From Mucilaginibacter celer (GTDB lineage Bacteria; Bacteroidota; Bacteroidia; Sphingobacteriales; Sphingobacteriaceae), in contig NZ_CP032869.1 in the NCBI RefSeq assembly GCF_003576455.2, positions 6,944,001-7,008,000 on the forward strand: DNA of 64,000 bases, read 5' to 3'. This document shows, in pieces, positions 37,547 through 46,900 of the stretch (its first letter is position 1; every line of letters begins with the position of its first letter). The position numbers were made by a program, and so were the translations under genes. The notes under the pieces are model-generated. The model searched no databases and was not told the origin of the DNA. It saw only the letters and a list, made by a program, of their open reading frames with translations.

Positions 37547-38619
37547 TGATAAAAGCCATGAAAGAAATTGAACTCAACCCGATTGACATAGACAAAAGCG
37601 CCGATGGTTATATGCCGTCTGACGAGCTGATAAGCGCGTTGGAAATCGCTTACACCCTTAAAAGGCCGCTTTTGCTGTCGGGCGCGCCTGGCGCGGGCAA
37701 AACTGATTTTGCAAAATGGGTGGCGAAATCTCTTAAAAGCCGGGGTTTTGCAGATAAACCTTTCGTATATGCTACAAAATCATCAAGCGTATCAAGCGAC
37801 CTGTTTTACTATTACGATGCTGTTTCGCATTTCCGGGATAATCGTCCTCATTTTCAGGATAATGTTAAGGAAACAAAAACTACGGCCATTGAAAAGATCA
37901 CTGATGGCAACCCTACTATCATCAAAACAGATAGCGTTGAACAGGAGAAAGTACCGGCCAGGCCGCAATTAAATGCCGCAGATTACATCCAGCTAAAGGC
38001 GCTCGGCCTGGCGTTTGCGCGGGCTATTGGCTGTGAAAATGCCGGAGAAAATAAGGCTTTATTCGAGAAGAGCGGCGTGCCGGCCCAGCCCACATCATCG
38101 GTTGTACTGATTGATGAGATTGATAAGGCATCGCGCGATTTTCCAAATGATTTGTTGAACGAACTTGAAGACTATGTGTTCGAAATAAAAGAATTGAACA
38201 GAAAAATAGAATTGAAAGACAAGGAACCCGAACGATTGATCATTATTTTAACGAGCAATTTTGAAAAAAGCCTTCCCGAACCTTTTTTGCGCAGGTGTAT
38301 TTATTTTCATATCGATTTTCCGAGCAGAGACCGCCTTGTTGAAATTGTGATGAGTCGGTTAAAGATCGATAATAAGCACTTGAACGATATAACAAACAGG
38401 ATAGATGATTTTTTTATAATCTACAATTATGAACTGCAAAAGAAGCCTTCAACCTCTGAATGTATAGACTGGATACGATCTATAATGAAGGCCGGGGTTT
38501 TAAGCACCGGCTTGTTTGCCCCTGGTAAAAGCCTTAAAGATTCGCCGTTAAAGGCTTTTTTCCCCATTTTGTTAAAAAAGCAGGAAGATCTGGAGTTTGT
38601 TCTCGATAAAACATTTTAA
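37546..38619 (+). CDS. MoxR-like AAA+ ATPase
   Basis: 357 residues from the ATG that overlaps the previous stop (an ATG at 37558 is also possible). Walker A is GAPGAGKTD (residues 46-54), Walker B VVLIDEIDKA (about 185-194), and sensor 1 IIILTSNFEKSLPEPFLRRC with the arginine finger region near FLRRCIYFHIDFP. The insert between Walker A and B (about 85-170) is unusually long and charged. MoxR ATPases usually act as chaperones for a vWA partner; the next gene encodes a vWA-like protein. The gene lies between a DUF4062 protein and that partner, which fits conflict-type MoxR-vWA ternary sets. Confidence 0.88.
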   Translation: MIKAMKEIELNPIDIDKSADGYMPSDELISALEIAYTLKRPLLLSGAPGAGKTDFAKWVAKSLKSRGFADKPFVYATKSSSVSSDLFYYYDAVSHFRDNRPHFQDNVKETKTTAIEKITDGNPTIIKTDSVEQEKVPARPQLNAADYIQLKALGLAFARAIGCENAGENKALFEKSGVPAQPTSSVVLIDEIDKASRDFPNDLLNELEDYVFEIKELNRKIELKDKEPERLIIILTSNFEKSLPEPFLRRCIYFHIDFPSRDRLVEIVMSRLKIDNKHLNDITNRIDDFFIIYNYELQKKPSTSECIDWIRSIMKAGVLSTGLFAPGKSLKDSPLKAFFPILLKKQEDLEFVLDKTF

Positions 38620-38631
38620 TAGTATAAAGCC

Positions 38632-41600
38632 GTGCCACTTTTCACCAATGACGGTCAGCTTCATGAACGGCAAAACGATTTGCCGTTTGATGACCTTATT
38701 GACCTGCTTGAACGGGAAGGTTTTCATATAGGTGTACGGGACTATGTAGAATTCGCGGCTGTATTTCGGGATTTCAGGAATAAAAAGCCCTCACAATTTA
38801 AATATTACCTGGCACCTATTGTCTGTAAAAATCCTGCCGAGCAGCAAACTTTTTACCGGGTGTTTGATCAATGGTGCGCATCAGGAAAAAAAACATCCCC
38901 GATAAAAAGCATAGCCGTTATATTTTGGTATTGGCTGAAATCGAATCGTTACTATGTACTTTCCGGTATTGGTATTATCGTTGTCTTATTTTTATTTTAT
39001 AATTCGCGGAATAATCAGCCAACACCTCCCTCACCATTCCAAAAACGAGATTCGTCACCCCAAAGCCCGGACTCATCTCATCTACAGATAACCATCCGGG
39101 GGAAGGCAGAAAGTTCAGCAGTTTACCGGGTTGGGGATACCATTGAATTTACCGCACAAAATAGTTTGGCAACCAGGCCCCAAAGTGGCGACACCACTTA
39201 TACCTGGAATTTTAATAATAGCGGCGGGCAAACAGGCAGGAAAATATCGCATGTTTTTGAAACCGCCGGAAATTTTTCAGTAAGTGTAAAGGCTGCTTCT
39301 CGAAAAAATTACATTATAGCCGATACCATTTTAAACATATGCCCGGCATCGCTGCACCTTAATATTAATCCTGAACACCCCGATTCAAATAAGTTTATAT
39401 CCATTGAAATTGCTTCAAAAAATATACCGCCAGTGGGTGGCACCGTTCACTGGCAAATTGAAAGTCCGCGCTCGCATTCATTTACAACAATACCGTACAC
39501 AGGTAAAACTTTAACTTATAAACCATTATACTCGGGCACATATTTTATAACATTAATAGATAGCGGAAAAAATAGCTGTGAATTAGCTACATCCGCGTTT
39601 ACCATTACGGCGAAGCCCCATGCGGTAAACAATTACAACTTAACTGTGATACCAGGGGGCGGCAAGATACCCCGGCAATACGCTGTTAATAAAATAAATA
39701 TTGTATTGCAAACTTTTTTAATCTTGTTGTTGGTTACAATCGCCTTACGCTGGTTAAGGATACTTTACTTTAGGCGTTATCCAATTAAAAGAAAGTTAGG
39801 GCAGGCAACTCTGGTGCCGGATGAAAACAGTGAGCGTAGTATGGAGGAGATCACGGGGATAGAGGAACCGTACGATATCCCTTTTGATAAACGTGACAAC
39901 AGCATCCAAACGGAAAACAAGTTATTTTCTGTTTTTAATGAATTACAGCGGAAAAAGGATTCTGTTTTTCAATCTCTGGATATCAATAAAACCATCAGGA
40001 ACGCTGTTATAAGCCACGGCCTCGTTGTTCCCATATACGTCAATACCAAAAAGAGTTATGAATATGTGTTCCTGGTTGATCAAAGCGGGGCGTTTAATCA
40101 GCATGTATATTTGTTTAATTACCTTATAAGCAAGCTTATAAGTAAAAATGTTATTATCCACTATTACGTTTTCGACAACATTAATGCCTTTAAACCTGTA
40201 CCAATAGTTAAAACTGCAGATCCGAATACCAGCTATACCGAGCCCTATGCCTTTAAAAATTTAAAAAAGGCGAAGGAAGTTACCCTTGCCGATATCAACC
40301 TGTTACATCCCGATTCTGAGTTGATTGTGGTTAGTAATGGTTATGCTTTCATGGATGTTGCCTTGCCAAGACTCGATACGCAGATTGAACAGGATTTAAA
40401 TCTTTGGGAAAAACGTTTTTTAATAACGCCGGTTTTGCAGAAAAACTGGAAGGCAAACGAAAAAATATTATCCAGGTCGTTCACCCTGCTTACAGCTGAT
40501 CTCGAAGGTTGGCTGCAAATTGTCATGTTAATAGAGCAGCCGGACAGTGGTTTTCATTCAAAACAAGCCGCAAGGCGTTTGCCGACACCTAATGTAGATT
40601 TTGACGATATAGACGCACTTGAAAAATATTTTTCAGATGCCGATCTTTTTCAGTGGATGTGTGCTTTAGCCGTTCACTACCGCATTAGATGGGAACTGAT
40701 TATAGGCATTGGCAAAGCTATCCTGCAAAACGCCGGTGCATTGCATAAACTAAACTACACCAATCTTTTAAGAATTGCCAGGATAAAATGGATTCATGGC
40801 GGCACAATCCCTACCGATCTCCGTGCGGACATGCTGAGCAAACTAACTACAGCCAATGAAATATTAGCCAGGCAAACTGTATTGGGTATGATGGAAGAAT
40901 CCGATCCGTTTGTTAAAGAGAACAGTTTAAGCTATCAGGAAAAACAAACTCAAATTTTAACCGATAAGTTTGTGCTTTATGTCAATGATCCGGGAACAAA
41001 CAGTGGATACAAGGCCGATGCCGACCGGTTTATGGAATTGTGGAACAGCGGGCAGATACTTGATGTGGCATTGAAAATTCATCTTGAAAATGAGGACGGG
41101 AAGCAAAACCCGCCCTTGAAGGCTATCGAAGGCAATAAATTGCAGCCGGAGGGACAAACCGAAATAATAGTTAAACCTAAACGGCTTCCGTTATTATGGG
41201 TATCTGCAGCATTTATCATACTGTTGATCTCGATTTCCTGGGGTATGATAACCAAGTATACCCGGAGCCCTCAGGGTGGTTTTGAAACGGCCGTTAATGA
41301 TATCTTCCTGCCGGCATTGAGTTATTATGAACCAAAATTTACAGATATAACGTTTGATTTTGCTGAAGGGAAATGTTTAAACACCCTAATATCGCGGAAA
41401 AACAACAGCCCGCTTAAGCTGGAATTACAAACCTCTAATAATATTTATACCCAACAGCTCCATTTTATTGCTTCAAAATCTGATTCGGCTAACAGCGCCC
41501 CGGACACTACACACAAAATTGTGTTCAAGAATATTCCGGTCAATGAAATCGATGGCAGCAGTATTGCTTTGTTTTCATCAGGAAAAAATACTGAGCTTAT

Positions 41601-43077
41601 GCATGCGGGTATTCAATCTGTGGATAAGCAGTATGGATTGGTGATTACCGGTCCTTTATGTAATTTGTCAAACCAGGTAGTATATATACAATACGATAGC
41701 ACCGTTAATAAGGCCGCTGCCGAAAGTATCCGTCAGTGTATATTATCAGACGGATATATTGCGGAAGGGATAGACCTGCTGTCTTATAAGGGCCGGAATG
41801 TAGTAAAGTACCTGGTTCCGGAAATGAAAGACAATGCTGAAATATTGGTGTCCGAATTATCACAGTGCTCAACTGAAAAATTTGTTGCGCTGTATGCGCC
41901 GCAACCCAACCGCAGAGATAAATCAAGTTATAATCCCCGACAACTTGAAATATGGATAAGCAGCACCGGCAATTGCCAAACCGTTGATTTCAGTTCTATT
42001 CAGGGATTGGCAGCCGGCAACACTTACTATAATGATGCGATGACAAATCACCTGGCGTTATATCCCGATAGTATTGCCTTTAATACTAAAAACCTGGGTT
42101 CAACTGCGCGTATCTCCAGGCAGATAAAATACTGTGGAGGCAGCTACACTATTTATCTTTTAAACAACAACCGGAAGGTGGTTGATAGCACCCGGTTGTC
42201 AATAGATAGTAAGGGACTTAATATTTTACAATCAAAAATATTTGCAACCGGCCGGTATGCGTTATTATTTGATACTAAGGGCTATACTTCCCCTGATAAA
42301 TTGACAGATAAGCGCCTTTTTGGTTTGTGGCAAATTGGTAACGGCAATGATTTTGTGCTGACGGATTCTGTCAAAGCTCCTCCGCAAATAGCAGGTTATC
42401 CTTCTGCCAGGATATTAAAGATATATTATGACCGGTTAAACCAAACTGATGTGGTGTACTGTAGTGTGGCAACTGTAAAAACAAGCTACGCCATGTTGGT
42501 GATACGGGTAACAAGCAACAGTAAATTTGCCGTAGCTGTTAAAATTGCAGCAAAAGATGCGTCAGCACCGCCAAAAAACAGCAACCTGGTTAATTTACCC
42601 GCATTTAAACATATAAGCGAATTAATTAAATCATTAACGGCAAACAGGCAAACAATATTTAAGCCGGTAGATACCGCGCAGATCACTCCTGCCATTATAA
42701 AAGAAATTACAGGTATCCAAAATTCAATAAAGCCAGACACCACATCGACCATAAAAGGGTATGAACTGTATGCAAAACCAGAGGTCCTTTATTGCAAAAA
42801 AGGCTATTACGCACAATTTAGAGGTTTACTGAGGGTTGGAATTAACGATCTGGATAATTCGGCTAAGACCGTTGATGTAAGAATCACGGAGTTACCGGGA
42901 CAAAACGTGATAAGTACGAGTCAACTTTTATCAATTTCGAAGCCGGTAGTTATAAACTCAGGAGATTATCAATACCATATTACACTCACACGGATAGGTG
43001 CTGCCGGGGTAAACCCGCTAACAAAGGCAGCCTTTATTTATGTAGAGATCTATAAGAGGCAACAGGCGAAGGGATAG
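38632..43077 (+). CDS. 1481-residue membrane protein with PKD-like and vWA-like domains
   Basis: Starts at GTG 38632, 12 bp after the MoxR stop. Order: a helical N-terminal domain (1-95), resembling effector-associated domains; membrane helix 1 (about 106-124); PKD-like segment (about 163-230, TYTWNFNNSGGQTGRKISHVF) and a second beta domain (about 240-320); helix 2 (about 355-376); a cytoplasmic region with a vWA-like core (about 475-640, EYVFLVDQSGAFNQH) whose MIDAS motif DxSxS is degenerate (DQSGA); helix 3 (about 850-872); and a 600-residue C-terminal part, predicted outside. This topology would join an outside sensor to a MoxR-controlled cytoplasmic module. No full-length family was recognised. 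Possible role: phage- or stress-triggered signalling. Confidence 0.7.
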   Translation: MPLFTNDGQLHERQNDLPFDDLIDLLEREGFHIGVRDYVEFAAVFRDFRNKKPSQFKYYLAPIVCKNPAEQQTFYRVFDQWCASGKKTSPIKSIAVIFWYWLKSNRYYVLSGIGIIVVLFLFYNSRNNQPTPPSPFQKRDSSPQSPDSSHLQITIRGKAESSAVYRVGDTIEFTAQNSLATRPQSGDTTYTWNFNNSGGQTGRKISHVFETAGNFSVSVKAASRKNYIIADTILNICPASLHLNINPEHPDSNKFISIEIASKNIPPVGGTVHWQIESPRSHSFTTIPYTGKTLTYKPLYSGTYFITLIDSGKNSCELATSAFTITAKPHAVNNYNLTVIPGGGKIPRQYAVNKINIVLQTFLILLLVTIALRWLRILYFRRYPIKRKLGQATLVPDENSERSMEEITGIEEPYDIPFDKRDNSIQTENKLFSVFNELQRKKDSVFQSLDINKTIRNAVISHGLVVPIYVNTKKSYEYVFLVDQSGAFNQHVYLFNYLISKLISKNVIIHYYVFDNINAFKPVPIVKTADPNTSYTEPYAFKNLKKAKEVTLADINLLHPDSELIVVSNGYAFMDVALPRLDTQIEQDLNLWEKRFLITPVLQKNWKANEKILSRSFTLLTADLEGWLQIVMLIEQPDSGFHSKQAARRLPTPNVDFDDIDALEKYFSDADLFQWMCALAVHYRIRWELIIGIGKAILQNAGALHKLNYTNLLRIARIKWIHGGTIPTDLRADMLSKLTTANEILARQTVLGMMEESDPFVKENSLSYQEKQTQILTDKFVLYVNDPGTNSGYKADADRFMELWNSGQILDVALKIHLENEDGKQNPPLKAIEGNKLQPEGQTEIIVKPKRLPLLWVSAAFIILLISISWGMITKYTRSPQGGFETAVNDIFLPALSYYEPKFTDITFDFAEGKCLNTLISRKNNSPLKLELQTSNNIYTQQLHFIASKSDSANSAPDTTHKIVFKNIPVNEIDGSSIALFSSGKNTELMHAGIQSVDKQYGLVITGPLCNLSNQVVYIQYDSTVNKAAAESIRQCILSDGYIAEGIDLLSYKGRNVVKYLVPEMKDNAEILVSELSQCSTEKFVALYAPQPNRRDKSSYNPRQLEIWISSTGNCQTVDFSSIQGLAAGNTYYNDAMTNHLALYPDSIAFNTKNLGSTARISRQIKYCGGSYTIYLLNNNRKVVDSTRLSIDSKGLNILQSKIFATGRYALLFDTKGYTSPDKLTDKRLFGLWQIGNGNDFVLTDSVKAPPQIAGYPSARILKIYYDRLNQTDVVYCSVATVKTSYAMLVIRVTSNSKFAVAVKIAAKDASAPPKNSNLVNLPAFKHISELIKSLTANRQTIFKPVDTAQITPAIIKEITGIQNSIKPDTTSTIKGYELYAKPEVLYCKKGYYAQFRGLLRVGINDLDNSAKTVDVRITELPGQNVISTSQLLSISKPVVINSGDYQYHITLTRIGAAGVNPLTKAAFIYVEIYKRQQAKG

Positions 43078-43147
43078 CCCCCATGGAGGGCTTGAAGCAG
43101 TGATGCGGTAGTAGTTAGACTGATCCGAATGTTGTACCAGGCAAATA

Positions 43148-43179
43148 AAAAGCCTCTTAGAATTAACTAAGAAGCTTTT
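43148..43179 (-). terminator. Terminator behind the tRNA-Phe fragment
   Basis: Minus-strand stem AAGCTTCTTAG / CTAAGAGGCTT with one G-T pair and a TTAATT loop, followed by a T-run. It sits six bases after the tRNA 3' end and points away from 43236, as expected for the original tRNA-Phe transcript. Confidence 0.75.
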
Positions 43180-43184
43180 GAGTG

Positions 43185-43236
43185 TGGTACCAACTGGGAT
43201 CGAACCAGTGACACAAGGATTTTCAGTCGTATGCTC
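43185..43236 (-). pseudogene. tRNA-Phe (GAA) 3' fragment, probable att-site scar
   Basis: On the minus strand the anticodon loop CTGAAAA (anticodon GAA), the 3' anticodon strand, variable loop, a perfect T-arm (ACTGG-TTCGATC-CCAGT) and acceptor strand are intact. The 5' half is missing: upstream of the anticodon the expected GCTCAGTTGGTAGAGC D-arm is absent and the 5' anticodon strand no longer pairs. This is the usual product of integrase recombination inside a tRNA anticodon region. On this orientation the foreign DNA should lie at higher coordinates. It cannot fold as a full tRNA. Confidence 0.75.
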
Positions 43237-44032
43237 TGTTTGTATAATTCGCTGTAATTCAAATGATTATTGAGATAGAAATTCAGATTCTCAATTTTAT
43301 TCACAAATTTAAATATATATCTTTAATTATAAAATGTTTAACATCGGATAATGATTCGAGCCCAGTCTGGGGATTATTAAAAGTGTCCTAATTCGCTTAA
43401 AATACGTATTTGATCTAAAAAGTGGTTCGAATTCCGCCAATTTAGCTAATATAAAAAACTCGAACCATTTCGATTTTGCTTAACAGCGATTTTAGACTTA
43501 TAATCTCCCTGCTCAATCAAATAGATCATTACTTGGACGATCCGCTGTAACCTGAATCAAATTTACGCAAATTACAAAATGATCACGCGTGGACTATTCA
43601 TAAGCATGCGTGGATATTCCATTGTGCTTGACCATGCTGTTCCGCACCCATTTTACCAATGAGTTGTGTTAATGTGATCAAATTTTAAATTTTTAGTTCA
43701 GGTAGATGTAGTGGTCAAAGTGTAACAGAATTCGATGTATGCTTTTTAGGAATGTCTTGATCCACGTTCCAGAGATATGTCCATTCTTTTCTATCTTCAC
43801 AATATCGAAAGCATGGAAATGGCCTCATTTCAGATTCTACGGATAGCTGCAGTTAAACTGAAAAACAGTCAGATTAAAAAACTCACCCAGCGAAACTACG
43901 ATGAAGCCAAGGCTGACAGGACACTTATGCTGCTTATTGCGGCTAAATACATTACTTGGGTTTAGCGATGTTCCTTAATTACCGGGTTATTTTAGCTACA
44001 GGTTTTTTCCTTTAGCAGGTAGGTGTTGCCTA
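43237..44032. other. AT-rich region without recognised genes
   Basis: About 800 bp beside the tRNA fragment. It contains a 62-codon plus-strand frame (43777-43965) with no recognised domain, near-repeats of CGTGGA(C/T)ATTC (about 43587 and 43611), and no integrase, transposase or CRISPR. It looks like decayed mobile or junction DNA. Confidence 0.4.
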
Positions 44033-44809
44033 TTAAAATCTTCTTCCAATTATAATCTTTAATATTTCTTTATCAGATCGTTGTGGAAAACCATATCCCA
44101 CCCCTGCATTGAATTCCCATGCGGGATCAAAGTTAAGGTCTGTTGCTAAAAATAATTGATGGTCCTGCTGCCGATAAGGATCGTAGTGAAAAAAAGGTCC
44201 GGTACTTCCGTAGTATTCCAGGCCAAGAGTAATGATTTTGGTTATATCATAGCTGCTTTTGACATTCGGTGAAAATGTGAACCCCCTGTTCTGATCGGGG
44301 CCTTTAAAACTTTTTTCTAAAGTAGGGTTTACCGAGAGATATAATTTCTGCCACTTTTTATCGATAATGGGCCGGATCTCCAGCGTACTTGTATTTGCTG
44401 AAAAAGCACTTTTCTGGAACCCGAATTCAGTCGAGATGCTGACCCCTACAGGCCAACCCCAACTTTCCGGTGCCGCAATCCTTGGACGGATATGGGAACC
44501 AACGTATGCCGTGCGGTTGCCATCGCCTATGGAGTTGAAAAAGTAGAACCCGGTTTCGAACCAGGTGGTCCAGCCATGTGTTACTTCAATGGTTTCATGC
44601 TCGACATGGTTGGTCGGGAATTCCCCGTTAGATACTGATTGACTCCCTTTTAAGGTAAAGTTGCTATGGAGTTCCAGCATCGTTTTTCCCTTTTCAACCG
44701 TTTCCGAGCCATATACCTGTATTTCATAATTATCCTGTGCCTTCAATTTATTGATGGATATCAACAGGCAAAAAATCAGTGTCAGATTATTTAAAAGTAA
44801 ACGGCGCAT
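44033..44809 (-). CDS. Putative outer-membrane beta-barrel protein
   Basis: About 258 residues from ATG 44809 (MRRLLLNNLTLIFCLLISINKLKAQ), which gives a proper signal peptide; the frame is open further upstream but that would cover the shared operator. The mature part is built of amphipathic strands (TMLELHSNFTLKG, FETGFYFFNSIG, PVGVSISTEFGFQKSAF, YLSVNPTLEKSF) and ends in an aromatic residue (IIIGRRF), a typical barrel end. It resembles putative outer-membrane transporter-like proteins of unknown cargo. Its promoter carries the 18-bp site also present before the VIT operon, so the adjacent OmpR-type system probably controls it. Confidence 0.75.
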   Translation of the reverse strand: MRRLLLNNLTLIFCLLISINKLKAQDNYEIQVYGSETVEKGKTMLELHSNFTLKGSQSVSNGEFPTNHVEHETIEVTHGWTTWFETGFYFFNSIGDGNRTAYVGSHIRPRIAAPESWGWPVGVSISTEFGFQKSAFSANTSTLEIRPIIDKKWQKLYLSVNPTLEKSFKGPDQNRGFTFSPNVKSSYDITKIITLGLEYYGSTGPFFHYDPYRQQDHQLFLATDLNFDPAWEFNAGVGYGFPQRSDKEILKIIIGRRF

Positions 44810-44856
44810 ATATTTTAATGTCAGCAATGAATGTTGGCCTAAAACTATACCTGCAA

Positions 44857-44874
44857 TTTGTGGCAAATCTGAAG
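44857..44874 (-). promoter_or_regulatory. 18-bp shared operator (copy 1)
   Basis: Read on the minus strand: CTTCAGATTTGCCACAAA, ending 47 bp before the barrel-protein ATG, followed after four bases by AGGTATAGTTTTA. Exactly the same 18 bases occur before the VIT-family gene at 46945-46962. Probable binding site for the response regulator encoded at 46185-46859. Confidence 0.7.
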
Positions 44875-44931
44875 TTGAACCTTCAACAAACTGCAATTGG
44901 AGATTATGACAATGATTTTACACCTGGATTG

Positions 44932-46185
44932 TCAATGGGGAAATTTTACAGTAAAAATATGCATACCATTGACATGGCTATAGGAGATACCAAGCCGGTA
45001 TAACTGGCAAATATTTTTAACGAGGGTCAGGCCAAGGCCCATGCCCTGTGACTCTTTTCCTTTTTTGAAACGTTCAAAAATATGCTGCTGTGCCAGATCA
45101 TCAGGCGTGCCGGTATTTTTAAAGCACAATTCTTTTTCAGAAAGCATAACCTCAATCGTCCCACCCTCATAGTTGTGCCGGATAGCATTGCTGAAAAAAT
45201 TGTTCAACAGGATGTCGATGAGATATTTGCTCGCTTCGAAGGTTTTATGAGTAAGTTGCTGACTGAGGCTGAGATTTTTTGCCTGCAATAATTCCTGAAA
45301 CTGCATGGCCTTCGATTCAATGGCGCTTTCCAAAACAATCACTTCAACATCCGTGATCACTTTATTTTCCAGCTTCGCTAAAAGGATCAGCGCCTGGTTG
45401 AGCCTGGTTGATTTATTGATGGAGGCGTAAATGTCTGTGATCTGCGATAATTGCTCCGGGCCAAGTGTTTCATCCTGTATCAGCGTATCCAGTTTGGTTG
45501 TGACAACCGCGAGTGGCGTCATCATTTCATGTGAAGCATTTTCTGTAAATTCCTTGAGGCTAAGATAATCATCCTTTACGCGAAGCGACATTTCGTTGAT
45601 CGCACTGTTCAGTTCATTGAACTCCTCCACCTTACTCGGCTGCCCGCTGAAACGGGGAACATCGGCAATATTAAACTCCTTTATTTCGCGGAGGGTTCCA
45701 TAAAACGGTTTCCAGAGCCCGTCCAATAGATACCTGTTTGTCAGAAAAAGGGTGAATACCAGTATGGCCAGCAATGCAAGTGTAATGATCGTTATCACTT
45801 CGATCAGGTATTTGGTACCCTCACGTGATATCGTGATCCGAACTATGTAATGGACATTGTTAAATGTGCAGAGCTCTTCAACTGCTCGTCCGGATTCAGC
45901 CTTTTGAGTTTTAGGATTAAAATAAACAGTGTCAAAAAAACGCTTTTTTAATGTTTGCTGCATGGTCTGCGTAAAGACAGCGTGGTCACGATCCAGGTCG
46001 TACTGCTGGGGAGCCTGACCGGTCCGCAGATATTCTTCCGCCTCAGTCAACTGTTGCTGCAGCCCACGGTCCAGCTGGCTGTCGGCAATGAAATTGATCG
46101 CAAAGTAGTAAATGATTGCGCCAATGAACAATACCGATAAACTGATATAAACACTTGTTTTGGTATAATGTGCAGAGAGCTTCAT
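44932..46185 (-). CDS. Membrane sensor histidine kinase (OmpR-pair type)
   Basis: 417 residues. Two membrane helices (about 12-33 and 130-152) bracket a roughly 95-residue periplasmic sensor. HisKA follows with the phospho-His in ASHEMMTPLAVV (near 219), then HATPase_c with N-box ILLNNFFSNAIRHN, a divergent G1 region (FKNTGTPDD) and G2 GMGLGLTLVKNI. The ATG overlaps the stop of the response regulator gene (ATGA), so the pair is translated together. The G1 box lacks the usual DxGxG (reads NTGTP), as in some QseC/PhoR-like Bacteroidota kinases. The signal may be metal or redox state given the regulon, which is inference. Confidence 0.92.
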   Translation of the reverse strand: MKLSAHYTKTSVYISLSVLFIGAIIYYFAINFIADSQLDRGLQQQLTEAEEYLRTGQAPQQYDLDRDHAVFTQTMQQTLKKRFFDTVYFNPKTQKAESGRAVEELCTFNNVHYIVRITISREGTKYLIEVITIITLALLAILVFTLFLTNRYLLDGLWKPFYGTLREIKEFNIADVPRFSGQPSKVEEFNELNSAINEMSLRVKDDYLSLKEFTENASHEMMTPLAVVTTKLDTLIQDETLGPEQLSQITDIYASINKSTRLNQALILLAKLENKVITDVEVIVLESAIESKAMQFQELLQAKNLSLSQQLTHKTFEASKYLIDILLNNFFSNAIRHNYEGGTIEVMLSEKELCFKNTGTPDDLAQQHIFERFKKGKESQGMGLGLTLVKNICQLYRLGISYSHVNGMHIFTVKFPH

Positions 46186-46859
46186 CAGGCCGAGAATTTA
46201 TAACCCATGCCGTATATAGATTTGAGATAATCAGCACACCCTGCGTCAAGCAGTTTTTTACGAAGGTTTTTTATATGGGTATAAATAAAGTCATAACTGT
46301 CGTACATATCCATCTCATCTCCCCAAAGATGTTCAGCGATAGCACTTTTGGAAATGATCCTGCCTTTATTAGATATGAAATAAAGCATGATGTCATATTC
46401 TTTCCTCGTAAGTATAACAGGCGTGTCATTAACAAAAAATGTGCGTCCCATAATATCTATCGAAATTTCGTTAAACAGGAGTTTATTATTACTGTTTAAC
46501 ACTTTTCGCCTGTAAACGGCCATCAGTCTGGCCTTTAATTCAGCCAGGTGAAAGGGCTTCGTCAGGTAGTCGTCCGCCCCGATGTTCAGGCCCTTTAGTT
46601 TATCATCCAGTGAATTGCGGGCGGATATGATCAATACAGCTTCGCTTTTGGATTCATTTTTAAGGTAATCCAGCACCGCAAAACCATCACCGTCGGGTAA
46701 ACCGATATCCAATAGAACGCAGTCGTACTGGTACAGGGAAAGCTTTTCTATAGCGCCGTCTAAACTGGCCGAGCTTTCACAGATGTTCCCGTCCACGTTG
46801 AGATAAGACGTGATGTTTTCCCGCAAGCCCTGCTCATCTTCAATTACCAGTACCTTCAA
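46185..46859 (-). CDS. OmpR/PhoB-family response regulator
   Basis: About 224 residues from TTG 46857-46859, which gives the canonical KVLVIEDEQG receiver start; another in-frame TTG at 46904 would add 15 residues and overlap an operator-like site, so I prefer the shorter form. Receiver Asp is in VLLDIGLPDGD, Lys in YLTKPFH. The C-terminal winged helix has LTRKEYDIMLYFISNKGRIISKSAIAEHLWGD and FIYTHIKNLRKKL. Partner of the downstream kinase. Likely targets are the barrel gene and the VIT/cytochrome b operon, whose promoters share an 18-bp site, and possibly itself. Confidence 0.93.
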   Translation of the reverse strand: MKVLVIEDEQGLRENITSYLNVDGNICESSASLDGAIEKLSLYQYDCVLLDIGLPDGDGFAVLDYLKNESKSEAVLIISARNSLDDKLKGLNIGADDYLTKPFHLAELKARLMAVYRRKVLNSNNKLLFNEISIDIMGRTFFVNDTPVILTRKEYDIMLYFISNKGRIISKSAIAEHLWGDEMDMYDSYDFIYTHIKNLRKKLLDAGCADYLKSIYGMGYKFSA

Positions 46860-46900
46860 TGTCTTTTGAATTTCTATTAAAAATAAACCATAAAACTGGA

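Noticed and set aside
43340..43440. tRNA T-arm-like strings (GATTCGAGCCCAG, GGTTCGAATTCC) beyond the tRNA-Phe fragment
   Set aside because: The flanking bases do not pair as a T-stem, so they are probably chance.
43777..43965. 62-codon plus-strand frame as a gene
   Set aside because: No recognised domain, and it lies in AT-rich junction DNA.
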